A stretch of DNA of 64,000 nucleotides from Chrysogorgia sp. JL179-B06 (taxonomy: Eukaryota > Cnidaria > Anthozoa > Scleralcyonacea > Chrysogorgiidae): the NCBI GenBank assembly GCA_035772405.1, contig JAYKKM010000172.1, forward strand, positions 53,501-117,500, written 5' to 3'. The translations under genes were made by a program, and so were the position numbers. Below are positions 11,915 to 47,988 of the stretch, in pieces. The notes below the pieces were generated by a model. The model ran no database searches, had not been told where the DNA came from, and was given only the letters and a program-made list of their open reading frames with translations. Within the stretch, counting starts at the first letter, position 1. Every line of letters starts with the position of its first letter.

Positions 11915-12846
11915 TTCAACATCGTTGTAAGTCGGCTAAAAAACACACATAAGCCAATTTGGTGAATTATTTCCTACATTTCTAAACACGGTGATTTTTT
12001 ACCTTTTTGACCCACATGCCTAAAAAGTATTGTGTTTGTAGTGTATAAATAGATTGCGTATATGTTTGAAAGTATGAGCTCCCGTGCGGGTGGACCGGTG
12101 CGGGTGGGATCTCTGCAGAGACTCTGCTGAAGGTAACCCTTATATGCCGTAACCTCTCGTTGAAGGGGGTAGGGCCGGGAGCAGAGAAGGGGGTTCATTT
12201 TTTCTAAATGACTATTTTTACTTTGTTAAACTGTTATTACATTGATTATTTTCAATTGAACATTTAATAAACAGCTAATTTTCCTTTGACGCTTTTTCTT
12301 CGATTATTTTCAGTTTACCTGTTATTGCTGCTTAATAAAAAAATGGCCAATATTTTTTCGCATCGATCAATTTTATATTTTCGCCTGATTATTTCAACAT
12401 CGTTGTAAGTCGGCTAAAAACACACATATAAAAATTTAAGCCAATTTGGTGAATTATTTCCTACATTTCTAAACACGGTGATTTTTTACCGACCCACATG
12501 CCTAAAAAGTATTGTGTTTGTAGTGTATAAATAGATTGCGTATATTTTTAAAAGTATGAGCTCCCGTGCGGGTGAACTGGTGCGGGTGGGATCTCTGCAG
12601 AGACTCTGCTGAAGGTCCCTTATGCCGTAACCTCTCGTTGAGGGTTAACTATAAAAGGTTTGAGGGGGTTAGTATAGGGGAGCAGAGGAGGGGGTAAGGG
12701 GAGCAAAGAAGGGGGTTAATTTCTCACTGACCATTTTTAATTTGTTAAACTGTTATTACATTGATTATTTTCAATTGAACATTTAATAAACAGCTTTTCC
12801 TTTGACGCTTTTTCTTCGATTATTTTCAGTTTACTGCTGCTTAACT
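11915..12846. repeat. Tandem duplication, two units of about 478 bp
   Basis: TTCAACATCGTTGTAAGTCG starts at 11915 and again at 12393. Shared internal marks are TTTCTAAACACGGTGATTTT, TATGAGCTCCCGTGCGGGTG and TTTCCTTTGACGCTTTTTC, in the same order. The copies differ by small indels. No coding function. Confidence 0.9.
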
Positions 12847-12849
12847 CTT

Positions 12850-13590
12850 TCCTGTCCGGCTGAAAAACATCCAAAATTAAACTACCTCTTTGAATTGTTC
12901 TATTCATATCTCGGGAAATATTCATAACTGTTACGAAACCTATACCTTTTCTGAAAGCCCAATAAACCGGCTGTTACCAATGCTTTTGAATTTTCCGAAC
13001 AAGACACATTATGTTAATATAAATTATCATTAATTATCATAAATCAGGTAGAAAAGGCCATCTTGCACGTCCGCGTAGCATCTTGAAAACTCAAAATGCC
13101 ACCAATCGCAGAGTTGTTTATGAAATCAAATCAAACTTGGCGTGTGAGTGGATCTCATGTGTCTGACGCTTGTCGAATTTCAATTTTTAATCTTGCGTTA
13201 CCGTGTGCCGTGTTTTTCGATTGACGACTTCGGGGGTCTTCTATGACTCCTTTTGACTGGGCCGGACTGGAAAGAGTTAAAAGTAAAGTAATTTATTTTA
13301 TGACCATACACTTTCCTTTAATATCGGAGTGTATAAACGTAAGCGAAATATTTATTACTTGAAAGGACCCAAATGTTTCTCTTATATATAAATAGTGCGA
13401 CAAAAATAAAACAAGCAGTCACCGTTTCAAATGCATTTTTATTATCCCTTTTAGTTATTCTTGTAATTACTTTAATTATCTTTTTTATCAATGTGCGAAT
13501 GGCATATCTATACAAATTGTCATGTAAGAATGATCTCATTTAGTTGAAGAGCTTGTTTCTCTAGAAAATGCAACAGAAAAAGAATCAATA
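12850..13590. other. Spacer downstream of the Gla/TSP1/discoidin gene
   Basis: No exon or transposon end recognised. It may hold part of the 3' untranslated region of the minus-strand gene that ends at 13904. Confidence 0.4.
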
Positions 13591-13596
13591 TATCTC

Positions 13597-13880
<284 letters not shown>

Positions 13881-13903
13881 AATGTTTGTAAAACTTTCTA
13901 TAC

Positions 13904-38516
<24,613 letters not shown>

Positions 38517-38556
38517 ATTTGTATAGAGCTACTGACGGTTTGGCTACCAATGTCTT

Positions 38557-38584
38557 TTTATATACTCAATGTCTTTTTATATAC
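38557..38584 (-). promoter_or_regulatory. Two tandem TATA motifs
   Basis: TATATAAAAAGACATTG occurs twice in tandem on the minus strand (TATATAAA at 38557-38564 and 38577-38584), 41 and 61 bases upstream of the exon 1 ATG. A very short 5' untranslated region would follow. Confidence 0.5.
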
Positions 38585-38639
38585 AAATTGAAAATAACTA
38601 TAATAAGCAATAATAAAATATTTTAATTTGGTTCTCTAA

Positions 38640-38770
38640 TTTTTAATCTTATTCATTAATATATATTCCAATAGTGTTGGAGCATGCCGCTTTCAATCCA
38701 TTAATCATGCTCTCATAATGATTTACGGAAATTAAAAAGCCAACGGTCACCAGTACATGCGCAGGGTTAA
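38640..38770. other. Upstream region of the Gla/TSP1 gene
   Basis: No regulatory motif recognised beyond the TATA pair. Confidence 0.3.
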
Positions 38771-38925
38771 ACTCATACAGATTGCAGTTCCAAGCTACAC
38801 TGATGAACGAAACACGAACTGTAAATTGAACTCTCTCTCTCTCTATATATATATAGTTCAATCTACAGACACGTGTTTCGCTGTACCACAGCTCATGGTA
38901 GCTTGGAACAATCTGGATGAGTCTG
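38768..38925. repeat. Inverted pair of decayed hammerhead ribozyme copies
   Basis: The plus copy (about 38795-38830) keeps CTACACTGATGA and GAAACACG but its stem II is reduced to AC. The minus copy (about 38900-38858) keeps ATGA, stem II GCTGT/ACAGC, GAAA, a palindromic CACGTG stem III and TC-TGTAG, but has lost part of CUGAUGA. The flanks GATTGCAGTTCCAAGC and their complement pair. Confidence 0.7.
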
Positions 38926-39059
38926 GCTGGACTATATATTATACGCTTGCGATCGTCATTGACAACCGCTTGTGGGGTAGCACCGGCGATCAGAACATCC
39001 AGATAGCGTGAAGTGCGCATGGGGCCAGAGCGCTCAAACTGCCACAATGGTAGCGAGCG

Positions 39060-39060
39060 T

Positions 39061-39124
<64 letters not shown>
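39060..39124. repeat. (TA)n microsatellite
   Basis: About 62 bases of TA. Confidence 0.95.
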
Positions 39125-39125
<1 letters not shown>

Positions 39126-39860
39126 GAAAGTATACAATGTGCCCTACCGGCTATCACCATATGGCTTTATGGTAACTGTGGACTTGGGACCCACTATGTA
39201 CGGCTACACATTGTTGGATTGCATTGTGGAGTCACCAGAGTGCTCAAAACTGCGAGCAGTGAGCAATGCATAATGCTAACAGTAAACGTCTCATTGAGAG
39301 AGACTCTCCGCCCAATCCATGAGAGTGCTCAAACCACATGAGCGGTGAGCGTAATATATACGAAAGTATACAATGTGCCCTACCGGCTATCACCATATGG
39401 CTTTATGGTAACTGTGGACTTGGGACCCACTATGTACGGCTACACATTGTTGGATTGCATTGTGGAGTCACCAGAGTGCTCAAACTGCGAGCAGTGAGCA
39501 ATGCATAATGCTAACAGTAAACGTCTCATTGAGAGAGACTCTCCGCCCAATCCATGAGAGTGCTCAAACCACATGAGCGGTGAGCGTAATATATACGAAA
39601 GTATACAATGTGCCCTACCGGCTATCACCATATGGCTTTATGGTAACTGTGGACTTGGGACCCACTATGTACGGCTACACATTGTTGGATTGCATTGTGG
39701 AGTCACCAGAGTGCTCAAACTGCGAGCAGTGAGCAATGCATAATGCTAACAGTAAACGTCTCATTGAGAGAGACTCTCCGCCCAATCCCATGAGAGTGCT
39801 CAAACCACATGAGCGGTGAGCGTAATATATACGAAAGTATACAATGTGCCCTACCGTTAT
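39125..39860. repeat. 236-bp satellite, three nearly identical units plus a partial
   Basis: CGAAAGTATACAATGTGCCC recurs at 39125, 39361, 39596 and 39832. The units are almost identical over their whole length, so the duplication is recent. No coding potential. Confidence 0.95.
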
Positions 39861-39864
39861 ACCC

Positions 39865-40084
<220 letters not shown>

Positions 40085-40087
<3 letters not shown>

Positions 40088-40722
40088 GTATGTATTCCAA
40101 CACTCGAAATTTTCCTCCACCATAAATCCTTTCAACATGTAGTTTGATCGAGTGAAATGCCAAATATTACCTATAATATACCCAGAATCTTATCCCGGCA
40201 TTACCACCATATATACAGAACTCGTGACTAGGCTCTCGGCAACGGCTTCCGTAGCTCAGTGGTCAGAGCACTGCACTAGCAATCGCAGGGTCGCGGGTTC
40301 AATTTCTACCGGAAGGCCGCTAAGTTGCATTTTTCGCAACTGGTCCCGGTTTGGTCTTAAAATGTATGTATTCCAACACTCGAAATTTTCCTCTACCATA
40401 AATCCTTTCAACATGTAGTTTGATCGAGTGAAATGCCAAATATTACCTATAATATACCCAGAATCTTATCCCGGCATTACCACCATATATACAGAACTCG
40501 TGACTAGGCTCTCGGCAACGGCTTCCGTAGCTCAGTGGTCAGAGCACTGCACTAGCAATCGCAGGGTCGCGGGTTCAATTTCTACCGGAAGGCCGCTAAG
40601 TTGCATTTTTCGCAACTGGTCCCGGTTTGGTCTTAAAATGTATTGTATTCCAACACTCGAAATTTTCCTCTACCATAAATCCTTTCAACATGTAGTTTGA
40701 TCGAGTGAAATGCCAAATATTA
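40085..40722 (+). repeat. 276-bp tandem units with tRNA-Ala-like head (SINE-type)
   Basis: Units begin at 40085, 40361 and 40637 (partial) and are almost identical. Each of the first two carries a tRNA-like segment (about 40246-40320 and 40522-40596): a paired CTTCCG/CGGAAG acceptor, GCTC/GAGC D arm, and an anticodon loop CTAGCAA with AGC (Ala). The anticodon stem has one extra base, and the T stem is weak. These features indicate a tRNA-derived SINE and not a working tRNA gene. Confidence 0.75.
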
Positions 40723-40723
40723 C

Positions 40724-40762
<39 letters not shown>

Positions 40763-40844
40763 CAAGAAACCTAACTCTACAGGTTTATAAACATCAATAT
40801 ATCCATCAAAGAATAAACTCTCAACACATAATTGTTTGGTTTTT

Positions 40845-41115
40845 AACGTTTCATGTATTGAGAGTTTAAAATGGTGTGTAGTTTTTACACATCTTTCTTG
40901 TCGCCGAATTAACACACTTTCAGCCGTGTTTATTTTTTAAGATGTGTAATTTGAAAAAGGTGTGTAATTTGAATAAGGTGTGTAATTTGAATAAGGTGTG
41001 TAATTTGCTTGTCGCCAAAATCACACACCTTTGCCGTGTTTTTTAAAAAAGTGTTTTTTTACACACCAAGGTGTGTTTTTTACACGCCTAAAGCTATGTT
41101 TTTTACACAACTTGT
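40845..41115. repeat. GTGTG/CACAC short-palindrome element
   Basis: AAGGTGTGTAATTTGAAT is repeated four times, surrounded by TTACACACC, ACACACCAAGGTGTGT and related short inverted pairs with two TTGTCGCC marks (40898 and 41010). The layout resembles the GGAGT/ACTCC arrays of the CACTA-like element, with a different core. Confidence 0.65.
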
Positions 41116-41396
41116 GATGCGTATAAAGATTGCTTCATTATAACAAGATTTAAAATTGAAATAATTTAACCTGCAGGAACAGGCAATACTTCAAGGAAAA
41201 ATTCTAATTCACATTATTCCAATACTAAAAGCTGTAAAATATATAATATACATATAATATGCTAAATAGCTGAGAATTTATGTATATAATAAAGAATAAC
41301 AATGGAATTTACACTCGATAACTGTAAAGGACATAGATGATAAGGATATTTTGCGAGTGTGAACTCAAACGAGACCAGTTTCGAAAAATGAAACTC

Positions 41397-41455
41397 AAAG
41401 GCATTCGATGAGAATCGAACTCACGATCCCGCTGAGCCACGAAGGCCGTTGCTGG
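41397..41455 (-). repeat. tRNA-like fragment lacking the anticodon arm
   Basis: On the minus strand GGCCTTCGTGGCTCAGCGGG leads directly to a GAGTTCGATTCTC T-arm (B box). The anticodon arm is missing, so this is a SINE or pseudo-tRNA remnant. Confidence 0.55.
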
Positions 41456-41639
41456 GGGCGTGTGCCAATAAAAAAACACCAGTTATTTTGTTGCTGGCTT
41501 AGTTGTTATCGAGAAAGGTAAACTTTGTTCAGATTTGATCAGAAAATCGCAGCGAATTACATCACAATTCGAGCAATGCATGTTCACATTAGCGGCGACT
41601 TGAAAATCCAAGCACCTTTAAAAATACTTCCAGAAACAC

Positions 41640-42120
41640 GTTAAAAACACCTCCAAAAACACAAAAATACCTTAATACCAAAAAAATACAAAATACCTAC
41701 AGGAACATTCTCAAATATCAAAATGTCTAACCAAAGAAAAGTATAGCTTAAACATGGAGTGTAAATAATGTGTAACAAATCTTTCAAACGTCCATGGTAA
41801 ATTTTGGAGACGTTTTCACGGTAATTGCACTTGGAAAATCATTAAAATTCATGACGAAAATTCAAAATAAATTGATGTTTGATCAGTGGCTGTAAATGTG
41901 ATAGAGAGCCACAGTAGTAGCTGCATGTCTATTGATAAAGAAACACTTGCAAAACCACCTCTATTGCAACTGGATGTGAGACTATAGTATCTGCTGCATG
42001 CAGGTGTACTTACAAATAAGGCTTTCCAATGATTACTCTTTCAAGTGAATATTACGAATATTACGGAATATTAAGTTATTTAGAAGTGAAGAAGAACATT
42101 ATTAATTCATCAATTTATAG
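41640..42120. other. Spacer with a dispersed repeat
   Basis: About 41945-42090 resembles 45925-46070 in the same orientation (GTGTACTTxCAAATA.GGCTTT and ATATTAAGTTATTTAG are shared). Nothing coding. Confidence 0.4.
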
Positions 42121-42164
42121 AGGTTTTTATTTAAGAAATAAAACATGTGTCGCGTGTGATTATC

Positions 42165-42262
42165 GAGTTATAATGGCATGAGAGATACGTGTAAAACACG
42201 AGGCGATAGCCGAGTGTTTTGCTAGCTTCTCGAGTGCCATTATAACTCGATAATCACACAAC
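42165..42262. repeat. Hairpin, GTGATTATCGAGTTATAATG arms
   Basis: The arms pair across AACACGAGGCGATAGCCGAGTGTTT. Same hairpin family as at position 1, with a different arm. Confidence 0.85.
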
Positions 42263-42829
42263 GACAAAATCTTTTTATTTCTTTTATAAAATAACACCAT
42301 TAAATTAACAATAAAGCCATGAAAATGCAGATATATGCGTTGCTACTAACACAACAGAATGTTTTAACTGCAACGTTGAGTGCATTTTCATCGCTAAAAT
42401 CACCAACGTGTTTTCAACAAAGGCTTCCTACCTTGATTAGCCTTATATCCAGGTATTTTTTACTTCCTTTTGTGATTTAAGGTACTAATTAAAATCCGTC
42501 AAAAACGACAAAATCTACGCGAGGAATCACTTCAGCTTTATAATGACACGGTTTTTGAACTCAGTAACCAATCAGACATCGTGTTGTCGCTCATTTACTT
42601 CCGGCTATTTTATAAATGGAAGTAAATTATTTTATAAATGGATGTAATTGGCGTGCGCGAGCTCGGAATTCAACGGCGAAAATCTAAGCTGACGGCCTGC
42701 AGTGTTTCACAAAAACGTCTTACAATAGTGGCCCAAATACTTCAAGTGTCGTTTAATGTCGGCGTGTATAGAATTTCAAAATCCAATGAACATAAAGATC
42801 TTTTAAAAACTTGGCAACCAACGATGATA

Positions 42830-43078
42830 AACTGTGGAAAAACCGCACCAAAACTGTGGAATTCAATACCACAGGAAATTAGAAGCATTGATGTTTTAAG
42901 TAGTTTAAAGTCAGCAATTAAGACTTTTCTTTTTTAAAATTAATAGTTTTTTGTTCATAGTGGTAATATATGTAGTAGGCTTTATCTTATAATTAAACTG
43001 TAATTAGTTTTATCAGTAACATTAAGAATATATTGTTGTAAGAGCATTGAGACTATTGTACAATGCTCATATTACGTC

Positions 43079-43126
<48 letters not shown>

Positions 43127-43127
43127 A
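42830..43127 (+). pseudogene. LINE 3' end fragment
   Basis: Encodes APKLWNSIPQEIRSIDVL and SLKSAIKTFLF, then a stop at 42937, and continues into a 3' untranslated region ending in (ATT)n. Both parts match the 3' end of the LINE at 56254-58365. An insertion truncated at the 5' side. Confidence 0.85.
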
Positions 43128-43265
43128 ATAGACGTATATATTCATATTTTCATTTGTATAATCTTTAATTTGATAGTTTATAGTGGTTCAAGTAGTCAAT
43201 TGTAAATTACCTTAATGAGCGAGATTTATAATTGTATATATAACAAAAGATTTAAATAAAGTTTC

Positions 43266-43271
<6 letters not shown>

Positions 43272-43296
<25 letters not shown>

Positions 43297-43297
43297 T
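43272..43297. repeat. Short (ATT)n tract
   Basis: Eight or nine ATT triplets, probably the tail of another LINE end (43140-43297). Confidence 0.8.
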
Positions 43298-43384
43298 GTC
43301 TTCTTCGCAAAACTTAATGTTCGGTTGGTGTTTATCAGTGCCAGCTGTCTACACCCAGTAGACTAAGGTGACACTGGGTTGTTT

Positions 43385-43910
43385 AGTTTTCTAATGTTTT
43401 TCTTAGTATCTAGCTTGCTGTTCCAAGTAGCGTCGTTTTCTGGATTTGCTCAATCTTCACCTTGATTCCAATCTTTTCTATCCACTCTTCAAACTTTTTA
43501 CTTACAGCTCGTAGAGCTCCAACTACAACTGGGACGATTTCTACCTTCCTCATCGACCACAGTCGTTTAACCTCTCGCTTCAATTCATCATATTTCTCTA
43601 TCTTTTCTCCTTCTTTCCGACTCTGTTGTCTCCCGGGATAGCAATATCGATTATCATGCATTTCCGTTCTTTTTTGTCTACTATGATTGTCTGGTCACCT
43701 ACACTCTATGTGGTGGTCGCACTGAATCATAAAATCTCAAAGCATCTTTATCTGATTTGATTCCACCACTCCTTCTGGAGTATGCTCGTACCATTTGTCT
43801 ACTCTTTCTAGGCCATATTTTCCACATATAGTGTCCAATGAATAATCCTTGCAACATTGTCATGGCGTCGTTTATACTCTCTTTGAGCAAGCTGTGTACA
43901 TTCACTGATT
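43385..43910 (-). pseudogene. LINE C-terminal fragment
   Basis: Minus-strand frames give EYKRRHDN, KYGLERVDKWYEH and SDKMKILWDFMIQCDH near 43870-43700, then GEKIEKYDELKREVKRLW and VEIVPVVVGALRAVSKK. The HxxVxxxIHWxLCxKYG, WYEHxPxGVxE and ILWDFxIQCDHxIExRxPD blocks are the C-terminal part of a LINE family very common in cnidarians. Frameshifts present. Confidence 0.75.
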
Positions 43911-43925
43911 AAGTGTCCCACGCTT

Positions 43926-43932
43926 TATTATT

Positions 43933-44016
<84 letters not shown>

Positions 44017-44017
44017 A
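43926..44017. repeat. (ATT)n microsatellite
   Basis: About 90 bases of ATT with one interruption. Confidence 0.95.
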
Positions 44018-44171
44018 ATCAGCTGTCGGTAAATACACGAGATTTATATGTGTGAATATGTATGATTTGTTTATTGAAAATTTTAAAATATTTTATTCTT
44101 GAACAGCTATATAGATATTAATTATATATATATTGTCACGTACCGAATTTAATAATACATAGACTAGGCAC

Positions 44172-44432
44172 ATGATAAATCCGACGGCTATATTAAGCCT
44201 AAAATGCCCACACATAATTACCAAACAATTTGGATCAATCATATTTTGGATATTTGTTGCTCATTCTATACGTTCATCGCTAATTGCCAGCCAATTGTGT
44301 GTCGACAGATGTATTCAAATTCCACAACAGGATGAATGGGAATTTGCATATAAATATATAAACAAATACTTTCGATTTCAATGCACTGTTGGACGCACAC
44401 AAAACGGAGAACCAGAGGTAGTGTGTCACTGA
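44172..44432 (+). CDS. Hypothetical small ORF upstream of the nuclease gene
   Basis: Eighty-six codons with a hydrophobic stretch (FGSIIFWIFVAHSI) then CVDRCIQIPQQDEWEFAYKY. No family recognised. It ends 23 bases before the SNase-like ORF. May be a chance frame. Confidence 0.25.
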   Translation: MINPTAILSLKCPHIITKQFGSIIFWIFVAHSIRSSLIASQLCVDRCIQIPQQDEWEFAYKYINKYFRFQCTVGRTQNGEPEVVCH

Positions 44433-44455
44433 CTAAATAATACTTGTAAGTATCG

Positions 44456-44953
44456 ATGGATGATGATAAAAAAGCGGCAAAGTTTGACAATGTCGATAAA
44501 TTCTCCTTGAAAGGTATCGAACAGAGCGTCAAAGTAGTTCGAGTAGTTGATGGTGACACGTGTTATGTAGTAGCAGACTACCACCAGGAACTCGTAAAAT
44601 TGAAGTGCCGATTGCAGGATATCGATTGTGCCGAATTAAAGCAAGGCTCTTTGGATGTTAACGGCAGAGATGGATGGAGTGCTAGAGATTTTCTTGTTCA
44701 TCTTTGCATGGGTGGCGACGCGAAGGACTTCGACGAGACGAAACAACGAGACAAGAATGAGTTGGAGAGGAAGTTGAATGGTAGTCAGACATTAATCTAT
44801 GCGATGTTCGGCGACTTTGATTGTTTTGGTCGAGTTCTTGTTACTCTGAAGAAAGAGAAAAGTTCTGAGAAATCTTTCAGTCAAGTTTTGAAAGAATGTG
44901 GTTACACAAAGGACCAACGAGATAAGACTCGTCCAATTCACAAAATGTTATGA
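44456..44953 (+). CDS. SNase-like (thermonuclease-fold) protein, intronless
   Basis: A 165-residue ORF from ATG at 44456. FSLKGIEQSVKVVRVVDGDT then CYVV contains the DGDT calcium motif; KLKCRLQDIDCAEL gives the R-L-x-x-I-D-x-x-E catalytic block (Arg, Asp and Glu equivalents kept); FGDFDCFGRVLV carries the second Arg of the YGR motif. The fold is that of staphylococcal-nuclease-like OB domains that hydrolyse nucleic acids in the presence of calcium. No signal peptide or introns are seen. Two relatives lie at 60239 and 61663. The ORF is full length and uninterrupted. Origin by retrocopy or transfer from a virus or bacterium is possible; the sequence alone cannot tell. Confidence 0.75.
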   Translation: MDDDKKAAKFDNVDKFSLKGIEQSVKVVRVVDGDTCYVVADYHQELVKLKCRLQDIDCAELKQGSLDVNGRDGWSARDFLVHLCMGGDAKDFDETKQRDKNELERKLNGSQTLIYAMFGDFDCFGRVLVTLKKEKSSEKSFSQVLKECGYTKDQRDKTRPIHKML

Positions 44954-44959
44954 ATCATG

Positions 44960-46600
44960 ACGTGCATCCCATGACACTTTTATAATGTGACTATATTCAA
45001 TACCTGCTGTAATAGTGCCAGAGAGAACAATAATATTAAGTACACTGTATTACAAATCGTGTGCTAGACAGAATAATAATTAGTAATAAGTTATAACATG
45101 TAAAATAGTGAGTATAATTCGTATCAGTCTTCTACGACTTTATCACGTCCGCACGAGATGACGCGAACTTTGGCGCCAAAAATGGCGAATCTTGTATAGT
45201 TAGTTCCCTCTTGCCACTAGTTCACGAACGTCAGACTTTGCTTCCTTCAACAACCTTGGCTGTACTCTGTTTTAATCTTGTGTAAAATAACAGTTCATCA
45301 AATTACTGTACCTTTGCCGCTATAGCCAACTGTTTTAACTTAAATATGTTAAATAACATTGTCAGTTAACACGCGCTTCAAACTATATATAGTTAGCCAA
45401 ATTTATTAAACAACTTTTCCTAAGCCATTTTAATATTGTTTAATAACTTGTAATGGCAGCTAGAAATTCTAAAGGAATTTGGGGACAATACATGCATACT
45501 GTACATCTACACAAGACATGGATTCTTCTAATTCAAAATGCATGTTTACATATACGTATAGCCATGCTGGACGCCATAAAATATACGTTACAGTAAGTTT
45601 GCCCGCGAATTATTGTCTAAGGGATGATTTTCAGGGTGATGTGGTATTTTCGTCTTATTGTAAATAAATACCTGGATTAATGTTATTTTTTGTCGGAAAC
45701 TCGGCGGTTTTTAAAAAATAAATATAGTTATATACAATGTATAAAAACAATAACACAAGCGAACAATATGCATCACCGGGAGACTCGTCGTTTAAAATAG
45801 TTTAAAACTAGTAAAACATACAGTCGTGTGATTCAAAGAGCTCAGAGCAGCATGTAATTGTGTTTGTCCACCTCCTTGGTTAAAAAGAAATGAAAACTGA
45901 TATGCTTATAGTTGAAGACGAATGGCTCGGCTAATGCACAACTCGATTGGAGACTGGTACCCGCTGGTGTACTTCCAAATATGGCTTTTCAAGGATTATT
46001 CTCTTACAGGAAGCGAAAGTGAAACTGATGCGGATCTAATGATGTTTGAATATTATTAAGTTATTTAGGCGTGGTGTTTATAGGGAGACGCTAGCTACAG
46101 TAGCTTTCTTACCGGTTTAGCTAGCTAAGTGAGATGATTTCTGGCTCGTGTTTATATGAGTGAATTTCATTCCGCCTGGCAGGATAATATGATAACAAAG
46201 CATCAAAACAACCCGTTATGGCGCATGCTCACTCTCGAAAAATTAATCTCGTTGCAAGCGGGCCAGCATGCGGGCTAATCAGTGTTTACATGAGAAAAAT
46301 TTTCATATATCCCACCTATACCGAGATTTCGCCATATTCAAGTGAGATACTGCATACCAGGCTAGCACAAATAAATGTCTAAGAAGAAAAGAACCACTTA
46401 TATAGAGCTACAATGCAGTATCTCGCTTTCCACATAAACACCCCTTTAGGTATTAGACTAACGATGACATTCTAAAGCTTCAAAGTAAATAATATAGTGG
46501 AAGTTATCCCCGCCAAGATTATTCCAATGCAACTCAACAAAGCGTAATGCAGGATATGATATTAATAAAGAAAATAAGAGAACTACTAAGTGGAGAAATA
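44960..46600. other. Spacer without a convincing gene
   Basis: A small frame at 45479-45667 (FTYTYSHAGRHKIYVTVSL) vaguely resembles the strand pattern of a PKD domain and is followed by a GTAAGT-type donor, but I do not trust it. A dispersed repeat at about 45925-46070 also occurs near 41950. Confidence 0.3.
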
Positions 46601-46869
46601 AATATTAAAGGACATTGGCAACAAAAATTAAGTTTGTCTAATATGAAAAAACTCGTAAAATGATAGAGGTTCTAATACCTTTTACAACTTTTCGGTATTT
46701 TACTTCGTTTTTGAAATATTTCAGTTTGTTTGATATGTAAATGAGATGGTCTCTGACGTCAGGTACAGGGTAGAGAATTTTAACACATTAAAAAAGTCTT
46801 ATATCTCAGTGATTGCTTAGTTTACAACGTTCATTATCATGAGGAGTTATTATAAGCACATTTTCAAGT

Positions 46870-46878
46870 AAATTTGTG
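46870..46878. repeat. 9-bp target site duplication, left
   Basis: AAATTTGTG, repeated exactly at 54967-54975. Nine bases is the usual duplication length for Mutator-like elements. Confidence 0.9.
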
Positions 46879-47000
46879 GGGAGTATCTATTTGGCGCGGG
46901 TCGCGGGTCGCGGGTATGTGGCGCGGGTCGCGGGTAAATGTCGCGGGTCGCGGGTAAATGGCGCGGGAATTTGGCGCGGGTAATTATTCCGGGTATTGTT
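46879..47000. repeat. MULE terminal inverted repeat, left
   Basis: GC-rich sub-repeats GCGCGGGTCGCGGGTAAAT with variants are arranged in tandem, very different from the AT-rich surroundings. They match 54839-54966 in reverse. Confidence 0.92.
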
Positions 47001-47772
47001 TTCCGGGCTTTACAATTTGGCGGCCATCTTTACTTTTTAGCTTCAAATCCCTCCTCCGCGCTAGTAAGCGGTTTTCTCTCTTTAATAGTCCACGCAAACC
47101 TCTGCGGAGGAGAGAGTCAATGGTTAATGACAAGTCGGACAACCATAATGCTCGGAAATAGAAAACGAGGATTATTAATTGGAAAGAAATGTACGATAGA
47201 CGTACGGTATGTTAAATATATTAATCTGTAATAACATTATAACGACGGGATGTACGTGGCAACGTGCCACAGAACGTTTAACGTGAGTTATTTAATATAA
47301 GTTAACTTACTATTAATACAAATATATTTTTGAGAAGCGGCCGTCATTTTGAATATATAACTACAATATACATGACCAGGTTTACAGTTTCCTTGAAAAT
47401 TATTACAAGCAAATATACAACTTTCAATATGTTTTTTATACAAATATTTCTATTTCATAAACCGTAAACGCATATGTAAATATTATATAAAACTATAAAA
47501 GACGATATACTATTATACTGTACAGCGAGGGACACGAAATCTTATTTAATATTACTCTGAATAATATTTAAAGTTTAAACTGTGAGTAATTGGTCCATTC
47601 ATTATTATTAAGTATATAATATATGTATATATCATATCTGGTCATAAAATATTTACCATTGTATACTGTACTGATAAAAAGCCTCACAAATTGTAACTTA
47701 CTACCGATATGAAATTTACAAATAACATGCTTTATAGCCTTTATTGCATATTTATGTAGTGTCATGTTGTAT

Positions 47773-47924
47773 TGGGTCATTCCAGAAATGATGAAATGTT
47801 TGCCGGAGGGAGGGGGTACAATTAACATCATATCGACTATATTTGTCCTAGGATGTCTGAAGAGGGAGGATCTATTTGGAATTTCCTCCATGGGAGGAGT
47901 GTGGATATTTTCTGGAATGACCCA
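47773..47924. mobile_element. Small MITE, TGGGTCATTCCAGAAA ends, copy 1
   Basis: Inverted ends TGGGTCATTCCAGAAA and TTTTCTGGAATGACCCA. Copy 2 lies 65 bases downstream in the opposite orientation. Confidence 0.8.
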
Positions 47925-47988
47925 TTCTCCTGTCTTGCAGCCAGGGGCGTGAAATAGTATATACTGTAGCATGTATTGTTACTGGTAA

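Noticed and set aside
40152..40700. Protein-like frames with VAQWSEHCTSNRRVAGSI
   Set aside because: This peptide is a known artefact of translating tRNA-like sequence.
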